Source of the DNA: Pseudomonadota bacterium
GTDB lineage: Bacteria; Pseudomonadota; Alphaproteobacteria; Puniceispirillales; Marisalimonadaceae
Assembly (NCBI GenBank): GCA_028382005.1
Contig: JAOESH010000013.1
Coordinates: 1 to 53,377 of the forward strand
DNA length: 53,377 nucleotides
Direction of reading: 5' to 3'
Made by a program: the position numbers and the translations under genes. Each line of letters begins with the position of its first letter. Within the stretch, counting starts at the first letter, position 1. Under the pieces are notes generated by a model that was not told the DNA's origin, ran no database searches, and saw nothing but the letters and a program-made list of their open reading frames with translations. Below, piece by piece: positions 1 through 9,983 of the stretch.

Positions 1-1
1 C

Positions 2-52
2 TTTGTTGGGTGGATAAAAAAAACATCTGTTTGGGGAGCAGTACATAAATAA
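2..52 (+). CDS. C-terminal tail of an SH3-domain protein (partial)
   Basis: Only the last 16 codons are inside the window; the stop is TAA at 50-52. The readable end contains GWIKKTSVWGAV, which resembles the closing strand of the bacterial SH3-like proteins (DUF1058 type) of Alphaproteobacteria, where a GW(I/V)-x(3-4)-LWG motif is common. From memory of family gene order, such a protein often lies upstream of irr-fabA-fabB-fabI, which supports the call. Another frame is also open to a stop at 46-48, so the frame choice is an inference from the motif. Confidence 0.45.
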   Translation, partial: FVGWIKKTSVWGAVHK

Positions 53-62
53 TTTTCAAAAT

Positions 63-92
63 TTGTTTTATTTATCATAAATAAGACATAAT
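63..92 (+). promoter_or_regulatory. candidate sigma70-type promoter of fabABI
   Basis: TTGTTT at 63-68 and CATAAT at 87-92 are separated by 18 bases and lie 40 bases before the fabA start. The fit is plausible but the region is very AT-rich, so chance matches are likely. No Irr or FabR-like operator was recognised. Confidence 0.35.
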
Positions 93-132
93 ATATGTTT
101 ATTTTTAAATATAATTATTAAGGATTATTATT

Positions 133-639
133 GTGGCTTTATTTAAAAACTCATTTAACTACGAAGAGTTAATTGATTGTGCCAAGGGTCGACTAGCTGG
201 ATCAGATTTTCCTAAACTTCCACTTCCTCCAATGCTTATGTTTGAAGAAATTATAGGCATTTCTGAAACTGGAGGTTCTTACGGTAAAGGATCAGCCCAT
301 GCAATGTTTAATATTACTCCTGACAAATGGTTTTTCGAGTGTCATTTTGAGAATGATCCTGTAATGCCTGGTTGTTTAGGAATGGATGCATTGTGGCAAC
401 TTCTAGGTTTTTCATTAGGCAATATGGGTGGAAGAGGAAAAGGAAGAGCTATCTCTGTGGGAGAAGTAAAATTTTCGGGGCAAATATTACCAAGTGCAAA
501 AAAAGTTGAGTATTTTCTTGATTTTAAACGTATCATTATGAGGAAACTAATATTAGGAATTGCTGATGGTAAAGTTATTTGCGATGACAAAGTGGTTTTT
601 GAGGCGTCCGATATTAGAGTTGGACTTTTTCAAGATTAA
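133..639 (+). CDS. fabA: 3-hydroxydecanoyl-ACP dehydratase/isomerase FabA
   Basis: Dehydrates 3-hydroxyacyl-ACP and isomerises trans-2- to cis-3-decenoyl-ACP, the branch point of the oxygen-independent unsaturated fatty-acid pathway in the cytoplasm. The 168-residue length matches FabA (E. coli 172). The hot-dog-fold active site is intact: His71 in ECHFENDPVMPG and Asp85 in CLGMDALWQ, equivalent to His70 and Asp84 of E. coli. The start is GTG, with AAGGA about 10 bases upstream; no ATG would give a full-length protein. It leads the fabA-fabB-fabI operon, 26 bases before fabB. The Fur-family gene irr, which often precedes fabA in this class, is absent. Confidence 0.96.
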   Translation: MALFKNSFNYEELIDCAKGRLAGSDFPKLPLPPMLMFEEIIGISETGGSYGKGSAHAMFNITPDKWFFECHFENDPVMPGCLGMDALWQLLGFSLGNMGGRGKGRAISVGEVKFSGQILPSAKKVEYFLDFKRIIMRKLILGIADGKVICDDKVVFEASDIRVGLFQD

Positions 640-665
640 ATTAAAATGCAAAAATAAGGTTTAGT

Positions 666-1895
666 ATGACTAATAAAAAAAGAGTTGTCATTACAGGAAT
701 GGGAATTGTTAGCTCTATTGGCAACAATGTAGAAGAAGTTAAAAATTCTTTGATTAATCAAAAATCTGGCATAGTTTCTGCTCCAATTTATAAAGAAATG
801 GGGTTCAGAAGTCAAATTCATGGCGAGGTAAAACTTAATTTAGAAGATTGTATAGACAAAAAGCAGCTACGCTTTATGGGTGCAGGAGCTGCTTATTCTG
901 TTCTCGCAATGGAACAAGCTATTGCAGACGCCGGTCTATCTCCTGATGAAGTATCTAATCCAAAAACAGGGCTTATTGCAGGATCAGGAGGTCCGAGCAC
1001 CGCCAATCTCCTTCAATCTTTTGATATAGCAAGAGAGAAAGGCCCTAAAAGAGTTGGACCTTTTATGGTTCCAAGATGCATGAGTTCAACAGTATCAGCA
1101 TGTATTGCTACTTTTTTTAAAATTAAAGGTGTTAATTTTTCAATTACTTCAGCTTGTTCTACATCAGCACACTGCATTGGAACTGGTGCAGACCAGATTA
1201 AATATGGTAATCAAAACATTGTTTTTGCTGGCGGTGGAGAAGAGTTAGATTGGACTTTATCTGTTTTGTTTGACGCAATGGGTGCAATGTCTAGTAAGTA
1301 TAATGATACTCCTGAATTAGCTTCAAGGCCTTATGATATCAATAGAGATGGTTTTGTTATTGCTGGTGGCGGAGGCATGGTAGTTTTAGAAGAACTTGAA
1401 CATGCAAAAGCAAGAGGAGCTAAAATATATGGAGAAATTGCTGGTCATTGCGCTAACTCTGATGGACACGATATGGTTGCACCTAGTGGGGAGGGTGCAA
1501 TAAGATGTATGAAGGACGCATTATCAAATACTAACCAAAAAGTAGATTATATTAATGCTCATGGAACAAGTACACCAGTTGGTGATATGCAAGAACTGCA
1601 AGCTGTAAAAGAGGTTTTTAAAGAATATGAAAACCTTCCTAAACTTACTAGTACAAAATCCCTAACTGGTCACTCATTAGGAGCCACAGGTGTCCAAGAA
1701 GCAATATATACTCTAATAATGATGAATAATAATTTTATTTCTGGTTCGTCAAATATTTATAATGATGACCCTGATATAGGTTCAATAGAAATACCAAGAA
1801 AGACCATTCACAATATAGATATTAACTTGGCACTTTCAAATTCTTTTGGGTTTGGTGGAACAAATGCATGTCTTGCTTTATCAAAGTTCAACTAG
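666..1895 (+). CDS. fabB: 3-oxoacyl-ACP synthase I FabB
   Basis: Condensing enzyme that elongates the cis-3-decenoyl-ACP made by FabA, committing it to unsaturated fatty acids. The 409-residue protein has the complete ketosynthase triad: Cys164 (TSACSTSAH), His299 ([11 protein letters not shown]) and His336 ([12 protein letters not shown]), close to Cys163/His298/His333 of E. coli FabB. Adjacency to fabA and these local sequences favour FabB over FabF. AAGG lies about 8 bases before the ATG. The fabI start lies 13 bases downstream, so translation is probably coupled. Confidence 0.96.
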   Translation: MTNKKRVVITGMGIVSSIGNNVEEVKNSLINQKSGIVSAPIYKEMGFRSQIHGEVKLNLEDCIDKKQLRFMGAGAAYSVLAMEQAIADAGLSPDEVSNPKTGLIAGSGGPSTANLLQSFDIAREKGPKRVGPFMVPRCMSSTVSACIATFFKIKGVNFSITSACSTSAHCIGTGADQIKYGNQNIVFAGGGEELDWTLSVLFDAMGAMSSKYNDTPELASRPYDINRDGFVIAGGGGMVVLEELEHAKARGAKIYGEIAGHCANSDGHDMVAPSGEGAIRCMKDALSNTNQKVDYINAHGTSTPVGDMQELQAVKEVFKEYENLPKLTSTKSLTGHSLGATGVQEAIYTLIMMNNNFISGSSNIYNDDPDIGSIEIPRKTIHNIDINLALSNSFGFGGTNACLALSKFN

Positions 1896-1908
1896 AAAAG
1901 AGATCAAA

Positions 1909-2712
1909 ATGCCAATTATGAAGGGTAAAAAAGGAATAGTCATGGGCGTAGCAAACGAACGCTCAATTGCTTGGGGTATAGCTAAAACATTAGCTAAACA
2001 AGGTGCTGAAATCGCATTTACTTACCAAAATGAGGGATTTAAAAAAAGGTTACTTCCTTTAATGGAAAGTGTAGAATCTAATATTTGTTATGAGTGTGAC
2101 GTATCAAAAGATACAAATGATACAAATTCAATAGAAAGCTTATTTAATAAAATTGCAGAATCTTGGGATAATTTAGATTTTGTTGTGCATGCTTTAGCAT
2201 ATTCCGATAAAGAAGAATTAAAAGGTAAATACGTTAATTGTAGTAGAGAAAACTTTTTAAATTCTCTTGATATTTCTGCATTTAGTTTCACAAGAGCTGC
2301 AAAATCAGCATTTCCTTTAATGTCAGCTAATGGTGGAAGTTTATTAACACTTTCTTATCTAGGAGCAGAAAGGACAACACCAAATTATAACGTTATGGGG
2401 GTGGCAAAATCAGCTTTAGAAGCTTCTATAAAGTATTTAGCAATGGATCTAGGTAAAAATAATATTAGAGTTAATGCAATATCTGCAGGACCGGTTAAAA
2501 CTCTTGCTGGTGCAGCCATATCAGGAGCACGACATGTATATAGATACTCAGAAAGTGTTGCACCTCTTAAGTTCAATCCTGAATTAGAAGAAATCGGAAA
2601 TTCATCTTTATATTTACTATCTGACATGTCGTCGGGTGTAACTGGAAATATTCATCATGTAGATGGTGGCTTACATAGTGTTGCAATACCCAAATCAGAA
2701 GATTTAGAGTAA
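1909..2712 (+). CDS. fabI: enoyl-ACP reductase (NADH) FabI
   Basis: Carries out the last reduction of each fatty-acid elongation cycle and is the usual triclosan/isoniazid-class target. It is an atypical short-chain dehydrogenase of 267 residues. Visible features are the nucleotide loop GVANERSIAWGIA near residues 13-25, Tyr150, and Tyr160/Lys167 in the Y-x6-K motif YNVMGVAK. The frame is open from 1846, but that would overlap fabB by 50 bases. The ATG at 1909 follows AAAAGAGAT at good ribosome-binding distance and gives the family-typical N-terminus. Third gene of fabABI; it converges on the crotonase gene with only 9 bases between stops and no obvious terminator. Confidence 0.95.
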   Translation: MPIMKGKKGIVMGVANERSIAWGIAKTLAKQGAEIAFTYQNEGFKKRLLPLMESVESNICYECDVSKDTNDTNSIESLFNKIAESWDNLDFVVHALAYSDKEELKGKYVNCSRENFLNSLDISAFSFTRAAKSAFPLMSANGGSLLTLSYLGAERTTPNYNVMGVAKSALEASIKYLAMDLGKNNIRVNAISAGPVKTLAGAAISGARHVYRYSESVAPLKFNPELEEIGNSSLYLLSDMSSGVTGNIHHVDGGLHSVAIPKSEDLE

Positions 2713-2721
2713 TAAAAAAAC

Positions 2722-3513
2722 TTATTTATTTTTCCAATTAGGCTTTCTTTTCTCTGAAAAAGCTTCCATTCCTTCTACATGGTCTTCAAGTGCAAAAGTG
2801 GAATAAAATAGGGCTCTTTCGGAACGAATACCTTCCTCTAATGTGGTCTCATAGGCAACATTAACAGCTTGTTTAGCTAATTTAGCTAATGGCTTTGATT
2901 GATTTGCAATTTTTAATGCTATTTCTTTAAGAGAAATTTCGTATTCATCCTCTTTAAACACTTTAGCTACTAAGCCAGAATTTTCAGCATCACTTGCTGA
3001 AATCATACCACCAGTAAGAATAGCTAACATAGCCTTTGATTTTCCAATTGATCTAGTTAATCTTTGTGTTCCACCTGCGCCTGGTATAGCACCAATATTT
3101 ATCTCAGGTTGTCCAAATTTTGCGTTCTCTGAAGCGATTATAAAGTCACACATCATAGCTAACTCACAACCGCCACCTAAAGCATAACCTTTAACACCCG
3201 CAATAATTGGTGTTTGAATCTTTGGAATATCAAGCCAGCCATTTTCTATATATCTTGATTCAGAAACGGAAGAGTAATTCAGCTTCACCATTTCTTTAAG
3301 ATCTGCCCCAGCAGCAAAAGCTTTATCTGACCCAGTTAAAACTATGCATCCAATATTGGAGTCTCTATCAAATTTTTCAGCAGCCTCTTTTATTGCTAAA
3401 ATAAAACCAGCAGACAACGGATTAAGTTTATTTTCATGATTTAATTGAATCCAACCTACTCCATCTTCAGACCAAGATTTCACCCATTCAGTTTTAGCAG
3501 TTACATTATTCAT
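2722..3513 (-). CDS. enoyl-CoA hydratase/isomerase (crotonase) family protein
   Basis: Probable beta-oxidation-type enoyl-CoA hydratase acting on acyl-CoA thioesters. The 263 residues carry the crotonase signature. AAGADLKEM (about residues 67-75) forms the CoA/oxyanion site. The two hydratase glutamates are present: Glu117 in GGGCELAMMCD and Glu137 in QPEINIGAIPGAGG, 20 residues apart as in mitochondrial hydratase (Glu144/Glu164). Both acids together favour true hydratase activity over an isomerase. It starts 23 bases after pnp and probably shares its transcript. Substrate chain length cannot be read from sequence. Confidence 0.85.
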   Translation of the reverse strand: MNNVTAKTEWVKSWSEDGVGWIQLNHENKLNPLSAGFILAIKEAAEKFDRDSNIGCIVLTGSDKAFAAGADLKEMVKLNYSSVSESRYIENGWLDIPKIQTPIIAGVKGYALGGGCELAMMCDFIIASENAKFGQPEINIGAIPGAGGTQRLTRSIGKSKAMLAILTGGMISASDAENSGLVAKVFKEDEYEISLKEIALKIANQSKPLAKLAKQAVNVAYETTLEEGIRSERALFYSTFALEDHVEGMEAFSEKRKPNWKNK

Positions 3514-3536
3514 AATAACCTCATCAAAATATATAA

Positions 3537-5648
3537 TTAATCTTCTTTTTTTATTTCTATGTCTTCACCAGTTTCTTGGTTAACACGTTTCATAGATAAT
3601 TTTACTTTTCCTCTATCGTCAAAACCTATCACCTTTACTTTAACAATATCACCTTCTTTACATATGTCAGTCGTTTTTTCTGTACGAGCGTTTTGTAATT
3701 CGGATATGTGAACTAGTCCATCTTTTGTCCCAAGAAAATTTACAAAAGCACCAAAATCAACTGTTTTTACAACTTTACCATTGTAAATTACACCTAACTC
3801 AGCTTCTGCAACAATATCACTGATTTTCTTTTGTGCTGCTAAAGAAGATTCTGTGTCTGATGCAGCAATTTTGATAGTACCATCATCTTCTATATCAACT
3901 TTAGCACCTGTTGATTCACAAATTTCTCTGATCATTTTACCACCAGGTCCAATAACATCACGAATTTTTTCTAGCTTTATCTTCATAGTTGTTATTTTTG
4001 GAGCTGTGTCTGCTAAAGTTTCTCTAGACGACCCTATAGCCTTTGCCATTTCGTTTAAAATATGAATTCTTCCATCTTTAGCTTGATCTAATGCAATTTT
4101 CATAATCTCTTTAGTAATTGATGTAATTTTAATGTCCATTTGAAGACTTGTTATTCCGTCTTCAGTACCTGCAACTTTAAAGTCCATATCGCCTAGATGA
4201 TCTTCGTCACCTAAAATATCAGAAAGGACTGAAAAATCTTTTTTCTCTTTTATTAGTCCCATAGCTATTCCTGCAACTGGTTTTTTTATAGGAACACCTG
4301 CATCCATTAAAGCTAACGAGGTACCACATACTGTTGCCATAGATGAAGATCCATTAGATTCTGTAACTTCAGAGACAATTCTTACAGTATAAGGAAAATC
4401 TTCTCCGGATGGCAATAATGGATTAATTGCTCTCCATGCTAATTTTCCGTGACCGATTTCTCTTCTTCCTGGAGAACCAACTCTTCCAGCTTCGCCGACT
4501 GAATAGGGTGGAAAGTTATAATGCAACATAAATTTTGATCTATACTCACCTTCCAACGCATCTATTATTTGTTCATCTTGTCCTGTTCCTAAAGTTGCTA
4601 CAACTAGTGTTTGGGTTTCACCTCTAGTAAAAAGAGATGATCCGTGAGATCGAGGCAATGTTCCTATTTCTGCAACAATTGGTCTTACAGTTTTTGTGTC
4701 TCTGCCATCAATTCTTTCTTTAGTTTTTAAAATATTACCTCTTACAATCTCGGCTTCAGCTTCTTTTGTAAGAGAAGAAGCTAATGATGTATTTGGATTT
4801 TCACCGAAAGCTTGTAAAATTTCACTCCTAATTTCAGATAATATTTTGGATCTGTTAGACTTGTCCTTTTCTTTATATGCATTTTCAAACTTTTTCTTGA
4901 ATGGTTTAATAATTTTCAAATATTCGTCTTTTTCAGCAGGTTCATCTGGCAACGGACGAGGCTCCTTTGCAGCAACTTCAGCCAAGTCAATAATAGCTTT
5001 TATTACATCTTCCATTTCTTTATGGCCAAAATCAACGGCTCCTAACATAATTTCTTCTGACAATTCTGATGCTTCAGATTCAACCATTAAAACACCTTCG
5101 TTAGTACCCGCAACAACCAAATCTAAAGTTGCATCTTGCATTTGTTCAACAGTTGGATTTAATATATAGTTTTTTCCATCCCATCCAACTCTACAAGCTC
5201 CTATAGGACCCATAAAAGGTAAACCCGAAATTGTTAATGCAGCTGAAGCTCCTATTAATGCAACAATGTCAGGGTCGTTTTCCATATCGTGAGCTAATAC
5301 AGTCACAATTACTTGAGTTTCGTTCTTATAATTTTTATGAAATAGTGGTCTAATTGGTCTATCTATTAATCTTGAAACTAATGTTTCTTTTTCTGATGGT
5401 CTACCTTCTCTTTTAAAAAATCCTCCTGGTATTCTACCAGCAGCAAATGTTTTTTCTTGATAATTTACAGTTAAAGGGAAAAAGTCCATTCCAGGTTTAG
5501 CTGATGATGCACCAACTGCAGTACATAACACTGTAGTTCCACCGTAAGAAACCATTACGGCTCCATCTGCTTGTCGAGCGACTTTTCCTGTTTCAAATGA
5601 TAAAATACGTCCACCCCAGGTAATTTCTTTTCTAAAAACTTCAAACAT
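3537..5648 (-). CDS. pnp: polyribonucleotide nucleotidyltransferase (PNPase)
   Basis: Phosphorolytic 3'-to-5' exoribonuclease and degradosome component in RNA turnover. The 703 residues show the full architecture: first RNase PH domain with [12 protein letters not shown] near residues 78-89, a helical linker, the second RNase PH domain with [15 protein letters not shown] near 485-500, a KH domain with [12 protein letters not shown], and a C-terminal S1 domain with [20 protein letters not shown]. It follows rpsO by 76 bases, the conserved rpsO-pnp pair. AGAGGA lies just before the ATG. In other bacteria the pnp leader is cleaved by RNase III for autoregulation; the gap here shows only weak AT-rich stems. 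Confidence 0.97.
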   Translation of the reverse strand: MFEVFRKEITWGGRILSFETGKVARQADGAVMVSYGGTTVLCTAVGASSAKPGMDFFPLTVNYQEKTFAAGRIPGGFFKREGRPSEKETLVSRLIDRPIRPLFHKNYKNETQVIVTVLAHDMENDPDIVALIGASAALTISGLPFMGPIGACRVGWDGKNYILNPTVEQMQDATLDLVVAGTNEGVLMVESEASELSEEIMLGAVDFGHKEMEDVIKAIIDLAEVAAKEPRPLPDEPAEKDEYLKIIKPFKKKFENAYKEKDKSNRSKILSEIRSEILQAFGENPNTSLASSLTKEAEAEIVRGNILKTKERIDGRDTKTVRPIVAEIGTLPRSHGSSLFTRGETQTLVVATLGTGQDEQIIDALEGEYRSKFMLHYNFPPYSVGEAGRVGSPGRREIGHGKLAWRAINPLLPSGEDFPYTVRIVSEVTESNGSSSMATVCGTSLALMDAGVPIKKPVAGIAMGLIKEKKDFSVLSDILGDEDHLGDMDFKVAGTEDGITSLQMDIKITSITKEIMKIALDQAKDGRIHILNEMAKAIGSSRETLADTAPKITTMKIKLEKIRDVIGPGGKMIREICESTGAKVDIEDDGTIKIAASDTESSLAAQKKISDIVAEAELGVIYNGKVVKTVDFGAFVNFLGTKDGLVHISELQNARTEKTTDICKEGDIVKVKVIGFDDRGKVKLSMKRVNQETGEDIEIKKED

Positions 5649-5724
5649 AATACTATCCTCTTAATTCTTGTACTTTTTATTACAAATAACTTAATCTTAC
5701 ATAAGCTCGGTAAATTTAATGAAT

Positions 5725-5994
5725 TTATCTTCTCAAACCTAATTTTTTAATTAGAGATGAATAACGATCTTCATTTTTATTTTTTATATATTTTAATAAA
5801 TTTCTTCTTTGACCAACCATACTAAGAAGGCCACGACGAGATCCAAAATCTTTTTTGTGGTTTTTTAAATGTTCAGTAAGGTTTTTTATTCTTTCAGTCA
5901 AAATTGCAACCTGGACATCTGCAGAGCCAGAGTCACTTTCATTGCTACCAAAATCCTTAATTATCTCGATTGTTTTATCTTTTTCTATCGACAT
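5725..5994 (-). CDS. rpsO: 30S ribosomal protein S15
   Basis: Binds the 16S rRNA central domain and helps form the platform with S6/S18. It has the standard 89 residues and the conserved S15 pattern: [15 protein letters not shown] near residues 21-35, the [15 protein letters not shown] rRNA-binding region, and the LLKYIK...[13 protein letters not shown]-terminus. A good GGAAG ribosome-binding site precedes the ATG. It lies 16 bases after truB and upstream of pnp, the usual order. Confidence 0.98.
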   Translation of the reverse strand: MSIEKDKTIEIIKDFGSNESDSGSADVQVAILTERIKNLTEHLKNHKKDFGSRRGLLSMVGQRRNLLKYIKNKNEDRYSSLIKKLGLRR

Positions 5995-6010
5995 CGTATC
6001 TTCCTTTCTA

Positions 6011-6946
6011 CTAAAAATTAATTATACGAGTAGGTCTAATTATTCCATTATCAATCTTTATAAGAGCTACTAACTTTTCGTCTTTAGTAGCGCATATCTT
6101 TTCAAATTCATTATGATTAGGATATTTTACTTCAAATTGTTTTATAAATTCCAATGAATTCAAATTAATTTTTTGACCTTGTTGTACTCGCCTCGCTTCT
6201 GTTTCATTCAAAACTAATGCCGGGATGTCGTCTAGCACAATCTTGATAGGTAATATTTTATTTAAAATCGATGGACTATGTATTATTTCTCTAGAAAAAT
6301 CTATAAAAATCGTATCTTTTTCATCAAATGGTCCAACAGACAGTCTTCTGAGACTGATTATATGTCCTTTTGTATTAAGTTTTTCTGCTACGTCTCTAGC
6401 TAATGATCTAACATACGTACCCTTTCCACATTTAACTTCAAATTCGGCAGAATCAATATTAATTATTTTTTTTAAAATTAAAGTATCAATTTGGACTTTC
6501 CTATATATGTGTTCTATTTCGACATTTTTTCTAGCTAATTTATAAGATCGTTGTCCATTAATTTTAATTGCAGAGTAAATTGGTGGTTTTTGAAAAATGT
6601 TACCAATAAAGCTTTTAAGAATATTTGTTATTTCTTCTTGTGTTGGCCTAGATTCTGATTTTTCTAAAACTTTTCCTTCTGAGTCATCAGTATCAGTTGT
6701 TTCACCCCACTTAATTATAAAAGAATATTTTTTCTTTGTGTCTTGTATAAATGATATGACTTTAGTCGCCTCACCGATAGCAATCGGTAAAACGCCTGTG
6801 GCCAGGGGGTCAAGAGTTCCACCATGCCCAACTTTTTTAATATTTAAAGTTTTTGAAATTCTAGTTACAACTTGTCTAGATGTAATGCCAATTTGTTTAT
6901 CAACTATAATCCAACCATTCATTCCTTTATTTATAACAGTCCTCAT
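6011..6946 (-). CDS. truB: tRNA pseudouridine-55 synthase
   Basis: Makes pseudouridine 55 in the T-arm of nearly all tRNAs. The 311 residues include the catalytic aspartate Asp47 in [15 protein letters not shown], the [19 protein letters not shown] block and the TYVRSLARD motif. The C-terminal PUA-like region is weakly conserved. The first ATG is used; Met9 (MNGWIIVDK) is possible, but the residues before it also fit the family. rbfA ends 18 bases upstream. Confidence 0.95.
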   Translation of the reverse strand: MRTVINKGMNGWIIVDKQIGITSRQVVTRISKTLNIKKVGHGGTLDPLATGVLPIAIGEATKVISFIQDTKKKYSFIIKWGETTDTDDSEGKVLEKSESRPTQEEITNILKSFIGNIFQKPPIYSAIKINGQRSYKLARKNVEIEHIYRKVQIDTLILKKIINIDSAEFEVKCGKGTYVRSLARDVAEKLNTKGHIISLRRLSVGPFDEKDTIFIDFSREIIHSPSILNKILPIKIVLDDIPALVLNETEARRVQQGQKINLNSLEFIKQFEVKYPNHNEFEKICATKDEKLVALIKIDNGIIRPTRIINF

Positions 6947-6964
6947 ATGCCAGATGATTAGTAA

Positions 6965-7363
6965 TTATTTTTTGATTTTATGTAAAATTTGATCTATGTG
7001 TTTGGCATATTCAAATGAATTGTCAATCATAAAACTAATTTTTGGAATTTGTCTCAATGTAATACCACTTGAAATTATTTTTTTTATATGACTTTTGACT
7101 TTATTTAAGCTCTCTAACACTTCAAGTTTCTGTTTACCACCCAGAGGCATTATATATACTTTTGCATTTTTTAAATCAGGACTAACATTTACTTCCGTTA
7201 TTGTAATATTGCTACTTTCAATAATTTCGTCATAAAATGTTTCTCTGTGTAAGGCGTTTGAAATTAAATGCCTAAGTTCTTCACCAACTTTTAATTGTCT
7301 TTGAGACTTTAAAGTACTGTCTTTTCTTTTCTTACCTACTTTGAAGTCAAAATTATTTTCCAT
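6965..7363 (-). CDS. rbfA: 30S ribosome-binding factor RbfA
   Basis: Late-stage 30S maturation and cold-adaptation factor that binds near helix 1 of 16S rRNA. The 132-residue protein has the KH-like RbfA fold signals: SQRQLKVGEELRHLIS near the N-terminus, ITITEVNVSPDLKNAKVYI in the centre, and LRQIPKISFMIDNSFEYAKHI at the end. It sits 7 bases after infB and 18 before truB, the canonical order. Confidence 0.94.
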   Translation of the reverse strand: MENNFDFKVGKKRKDSTLKSQRQLKVGEELRHLISNALHRETFYDEIIESSNITITEVNVSPDLKNAKVYIMPLGGKQKLEVLESLNKVKSHIKKIISSGITLRQIPKISFMIDNSFEYAKHIDQILHKIKK

Positions 7364-7370
7364 AATTTTA

Positions 7371-9950
7371 TTAACCAGCTTTCTTATCTACTGAGTCCAG
7401 ACTTCGTGCAACTTCTTTAACCTCAAAACATTCCATAACATCACCTTCTTGAATGTCATTATAATTTTCAAACCCCATTCCACATTCAACACCTTCACGT
7501 ATCTCTTTCACTTCGTCCTTAAACCGTCTTAATGTCTTTAACATTCCTTGATGTACTACTGTGTTATCTCTCAAAAGCCTAAAACTACAACCCCTTTTTA
7601 CAATTCCTTCAGTAACAAAACATCCAGCAATTTTACCAATCTTAGAAACTGAAAATACTTTTTTAATTTCTGCATATCCTATAAAAGTTTCTTGCATGTC
7701 AGGGTCTAACATACCCGTAAGCGCTAATTTAGTATCTTCAATTAATTCATAAATAATAGAATGATATCTTATCTCTACATTATCTCTTCTAGCTAAATCT
7801 CTAGCTTGAGGCACTGCCCTAACGTTAAATGCAAATACTAAAGCAGAAGATGCTGCAGCTAATGAAATATCAGATTCACTAATTGCTCCTACTGCCCCAG
7901 AAAGAACTCTAACTTTAACCAGTGAATTACCCAATTTATCTAAAGCTACCTTTATTGCTTCTAAAGATCCATGCACGTCAGTCTTTATAATAACTGGTAA
8001 TTCTGAAGACTCCCCTGCTTGAATATTTGCTAACATTTGCTCTACTGAGCCTCTTGCAGTTAATGTAGCTTCTTTTTCTTTAGATTTTCTTGATCTATAC
8101 TCTGCAATTTCTCTTGCTCTTGCCTCAGTTTCAACAACATGTGCTACGTCACCAGCATTTGGTGTTCCAGATAAACCTAAGACCTCTACAGGCATTGACG
8201 GTCCAGCATTAGGAATTCTTTTACCAGTGTCATCTAGTAAAGCTCTAACCTTACCAGTTTCACTGCCAACTACTAAAATGTCACCAACATTCAGCGTACC
8301 TGACTTGACTAACATTGTAATAACTGAACCTTTACCTTTTTCCACTTTAGCTTCAACAACAACACCGTTAGCTTTAATAGTAGCATCACTTTTTAATTCC
8401 ATCAATTCAGCTTGGAGCTCAAGTGCCTCTAATAAATTATCAAGGCCCAATTTAGTTTTTGCTGAAACATCAATACATTGAATTTCACCACCCATTTCTT
8501 CGGGAATAAGTTCATGCTGAAGTAATTCAGTTCTTACTTTTTGGGGATTAGATTCAGGTTTATCACATTTATTTACTGCAACTATTATTGGACATGAGGC
8601 CGCTTTAGCATGTTTAATTGCTTCAACTGTTTGAGGTTTAATACCATCATCAGCTGCAACAACTAGAATAACAATATCAGTAACATTAGCACCTCTTGCT
8701 CTCATTTCAGTAAATGCTTCGTGCCCTGGAGTATCAATAAAAGAAATTTTTGATTTTGATTTTGTTGTAATTTGATAGGCTCCAATATGTTGAGTAATCC
8801 CACCTGCTTCTCCATCAGCTACCTTAGTTTGTCTCAAAGAGTCTAACAAAGATGTTTTACCATGATCAACATGACCCATTATTGTAACTATTGGAGGACG
8901 AACAGTAAGTTTTTCTGGATTGTCTTCTTGTATAGTTAAATCTAACTCAACATCTGATTCTGAAACTCTTTTAGGTCTATGACCAAATTCCGTTGTGATT
9001 AATTCAGCTGTTTCTCCATCAATGACTTCAGTTGCTGTAGCCATAATTCCATTTTTCATTAATTCTCTAATTACGTCTCCAGTCCTTTCAGTCATTCTAT
9101 TAGCTAGTTCCGAGACTGTTATTGTATCAGGTATTGTAACTTCCCTAAACTGTTTAACAGCTGGTGTTTGGTCAGCTTGCATTCTGGCTTTTTCACGCCT
9201 TCTTTTGATTGATGCAAGAGATCTAACTCTAACATTATCTGCATCTAATGCGCGTGCAATAGTCATTTTTCCTTGTCTTTTTTCGTTCTCACCCCTGTTC
9301 CAGGTAGTCTTTTTTACATTTTCTTTATATACTTCTCTATCTTGAGTTTTATTTGCTGTCCATACCTTATTATTACTCGGAACTGTTTCATCTTCCGCTA
9401 ATTTTTGTCTATCTTTTTCAGCTTGTAAGGCAGCTTCTTCAGCTTTTTTAGCCTCTATTTGTGCTTGTTTTTGTTCATCCTCAATTTTTTTTATTTCTAG
9501 TATTTCTTCTGTTTCTGCTTTTCTTCTTGCTAACATTTTATCTTTAGGAGCTAAACTTGACGCTGCCTTAGCCGCCTCTTCTGCATTTGCGGCTATACGA
9601 GCTTCTTCAATTTTAGCTTTTTCAATTTTTTCAGCAGCTATTATTTCTGCTTGTGCAGCAGTTTTAGCCAGACCCTCTTGTAACATTTTACTTCTAGAGT
9701 GAATTTCTTTTGCACTTAAACCAGAATTATTTTCTAAACTATTATTTTCTTTAGTTTCATCACTTGAAGCAACCCTATTAAGAAGTCTTTTTGTTCTCTT
9801 GACCTCTACTTGAACAGTGCTTCTTCCTGATCTAGAATTAGTTGTAACACTGTTAGGCAATTTAGAGGATGAAAGAGGGTTTTTTAAAGTTAACTTCCCA
9901 CCCAAAGAGAGGCTTAATTTTTTTCTTTCTCCACTAGTATTTTCTTCCAT
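7371..9950 (-). CDS. infB: translation initiation factor IF-2
   Basis: GTPase that places initiator fMet-tRNA on the 30S subunit and promotes subunit joining. The 859 residues begin with the alphaproteobacterial N-terminus ([14 protein letters not shown]). A long Ala/Glu/Lys-rich, probably helical segment follows at about 90-190, then the IF-2 N domain. The G domain has GHVDHGKT at 359-366, DTPGHEAF and NKCD, followed by domains II-IV. It starts 33 bases after nusA. The small gene ylxR (DUF448/RnpM), usually between nusA and infB in this class, is missing. Confidence 0.97.
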   Translation of the reverse strand: MEENTSGERKKLSLSLGGKLTLKNPLSSSKLPNSVTTNSRSGRSTVQVEVKRTKRLLNRVASSDETKENNSLENNSGLSAKEIHSRSKMLQEGLAKTAAQAEIIAAEKIEKAKIEEARIAANAEEAAKAASSLAPKDKMLARRKAETEEILEIKKIEDEQKQAQIEAKKAEEAALQAEKDRQKLAEDETVPSNNKVWTANKTQDREVYKENVKKTTWNRGENEKRQGKMTIARALDADNVRVRSLASIKRRREKARMQADQTPAVKQFREVTIPDTITVSELANRMTERTGDVIRELMKNGIMATATEVIDGETAELITTEFGHRPKRVSESDVELDLTIQEDNPEKLTVRPPIVTIMGHVDHGKTSLLDSLRQTKVADGEAGGITQHIGAYQITTKSKSKISFIDTPGHEAFTEMRARGANVTDIVILVVAADDGIKPQTVEAIKHAKAASCPIIVAVNKCDKPESNPQKVRTELLQHELIPEEMGGEIQCIDVSAKTKLGLDNLLEALELQAELMELKSDATIKANGVVVEAKVEKGKGSVITMLVKSGTLNVGDILVVGSETGKVRALLDDTGKRIPNAGPSMPVEVLGLSGTPNAGDVAHVVETEARAREIAEYRSRKSKEKEATLTARGSVEQMLANIQAGESSELPVIIKTDVHGSLEAIKVALDKLGNSLVKVRVLSGAVGAISESDISLAAASSALVFAFNVRAVPQARDLARRDNVEIRYHSIIYELIEDTKLALTGMLDPDMQETFIGYAEIKKVFSVSKIGKIAGCFVTEGIVKRGCSFRLLRDNTVVHQGMLKTLRRFKDEVKEIREGVECGMGFENYNDIQEGDVMECFEVKEVARSLDSVDKKAG

Positions 9951-9983
9951 AATATAAATTCCTTAACTCATTGAGTTGATACT

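Noticed and set aside
4696-5169. 157-codon open frame antisense to pnp
   Set aside because: It lies fully inside the pnp coding sequence, has no ribosome-binding site or recognisable motif, and is a shadow of the pnp codons.
5649-5724. possible structured pnp leader between rpsO and pnp
   Set aside because: Only weak stems such as TTGTA/TACAA are visible; not enough to call an RNase III site or terminator.
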